A stretch of 5,538 nt of DNA, taken from the NCBI GenBank assembly GCA_023437755.1, contig JAEZFJ010000055.1, forward strand, positions 1-5,538. Direction: 5' to 3'. This DNA comes from Pseudomonadota bacterium. GTDB lineage: Bacteria > Pseudomonadota > Alphaproteobacteria > Rhizobiales > Devosiaceae. Under the pieces are notes generated by a model. The model was not told the DNA's origin. It made no database searches and was given only the letters and a program-made list of their open reading frames with translations. Shown here in pieces: positions 5,440 to 5,538 of this stretch. Numbering within the stretch: the stretch's first letter is position 1; every line of letters starts with the position of its first letter. The position numbers and the translations under genes were made by a program.

Positions 5440-5514
5440 GCGGGTGTAGCTCAGGGGTAGAGCATAACCTTGCCAAGGTTAGGGTCGTGGGTTCGAATCC
5501 CATCGCCCGCTCCA
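5440..5514 (+). tRNA. tRNA-Gly (anticodon GCC)
   Basis: A complete cloverleaf of 75 nt including the encoded CCA. The acceptor stem GCGGGTG pairs with CGCCCGC (one G-T wobble), the D stem is GCTC/GAGC, and the anticodon stem TAACC/GGTTA holds loop TTGCCAA with anticodon GCC at 5472-5474. The T stem GTGGG/CCCAT carries TTCGAAT, with discriminator T and CCA at 5512-5514. It reads the GGC and GGU glycine codons, heavily used in this GC-rich sequence. It is divergent from cnoX across a 190-nt region. Confidence 0.98.
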
Positions 5515-5522
5515 ATCTTCCC

Positions 5523-5538
5523 AAGGCCGGCAAGCCTT
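5523..5538 (+). terminator. Probable rho-independent terminator of tRNA-Gly (cut by window)
   Basis: AAGGC (5523-5527) and GCCTT (5534-5538) form a five-pair stem around a six-base loop, starting 9 nt after the tRNA. The second arm ends in TT exactly at the window edge, so the T-run that would confirm a terminator cannot be seen. Confidence 0.5.

Noticed and set aside
5330..5533. Minus-strand 67-codon frame containing GFEPTTLTLARLCSTPELHP
   Set aside because: This is the well-known false protein made by translating the antisense of a tRNA gene; it covers tRNA-Gly completely.
1..5538. Mobile elements, CRISPR arrays or an accessory defence system
   Set aside because: No transposase, integrase, regularly spaced repeats or unfamiliar gene cluster seen; every coding frame fits a known core family. 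The tRNA-Gly could serve as an integration site, but no second attachment copy or integrase is in the window.

Overview
The window is GC-rich (roughly 60-65% by eye) and densely packed. Its gene content points to an alphaproteobacterium, most likely of the Hyphomicrobiales. Pointers are the glnK-amtB pair behind an NtrC/sigma-54 type control region, a tetratricopeptide thioredoxin with an intact WCGPC site, a free-standing LON substrate-binding-domain protein coupled to a Trm112-like protein whose zinc cysteines are lost, and a UbiH-type flavin hydroxylase. A Devosia-like source is a guess from overall flavour and cannot be shown here. I see no insertion sequence, CRISPR array, prophage or other sign of recent transfer. 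This looks like conserved core chromosome.

Layout. Positions 1-1690 (minus strand) hold the nitrogen operon: glnK (PII signalling protein), then amtB (ammonium channel), which runs off the left edge a few codons before its end. Positions 1691-1947 are the divergent control region, with a near-consensus sigma-54 promoter facing glnK and two strong NtrC-type dyads about three helical turns apart. Positions 1948-3404 (plus strand) hold a UbiH/UbiF/UbiL-family monooxygenase and, 2 nt later, a 77-residue KTSC-domain protein. Positions 3401-5249 (minus strand) hold a tightly coupled three-gene unit transcribed cnoX (ybbN-type thioredoxin-TPR), then LON-domain protein, then Trm112-like protein. It meets the KTSC gene tail to tail with overlapping stop codons. 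Positions 5250-5439 are a second divergent region with a perfect 14-bp palindrome inside a longer dyad, a candidate tRNA promoter and a leader hairpin. Positions 5440-5514 are tRNA-Gly(GCC) with encoded CCA, followed by the start of a hairpin that is probably its terminator.

How the parts work together. GlnK and AmtB form the classical ammonium sensing and uptake pair: GlnK blocks the channel when nitrogen is ample, and NtrC with sigma-54 is expected to switch the operon on under nitrogen limitation. The flavin hydroxylase probably acts in ubiquinone synthesis; the role of its KTSC partner is unknown. The thioredoxin-TPR/LON/Trm112 unit looks like protein quality control and housekeeping. No gap between genes exceeds 300 bases. 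I found no novel multi-gene system. The most informative non-coding signals are the NtrC/sigma-54 region and the dyad between cnoX and tRNA-Gly.
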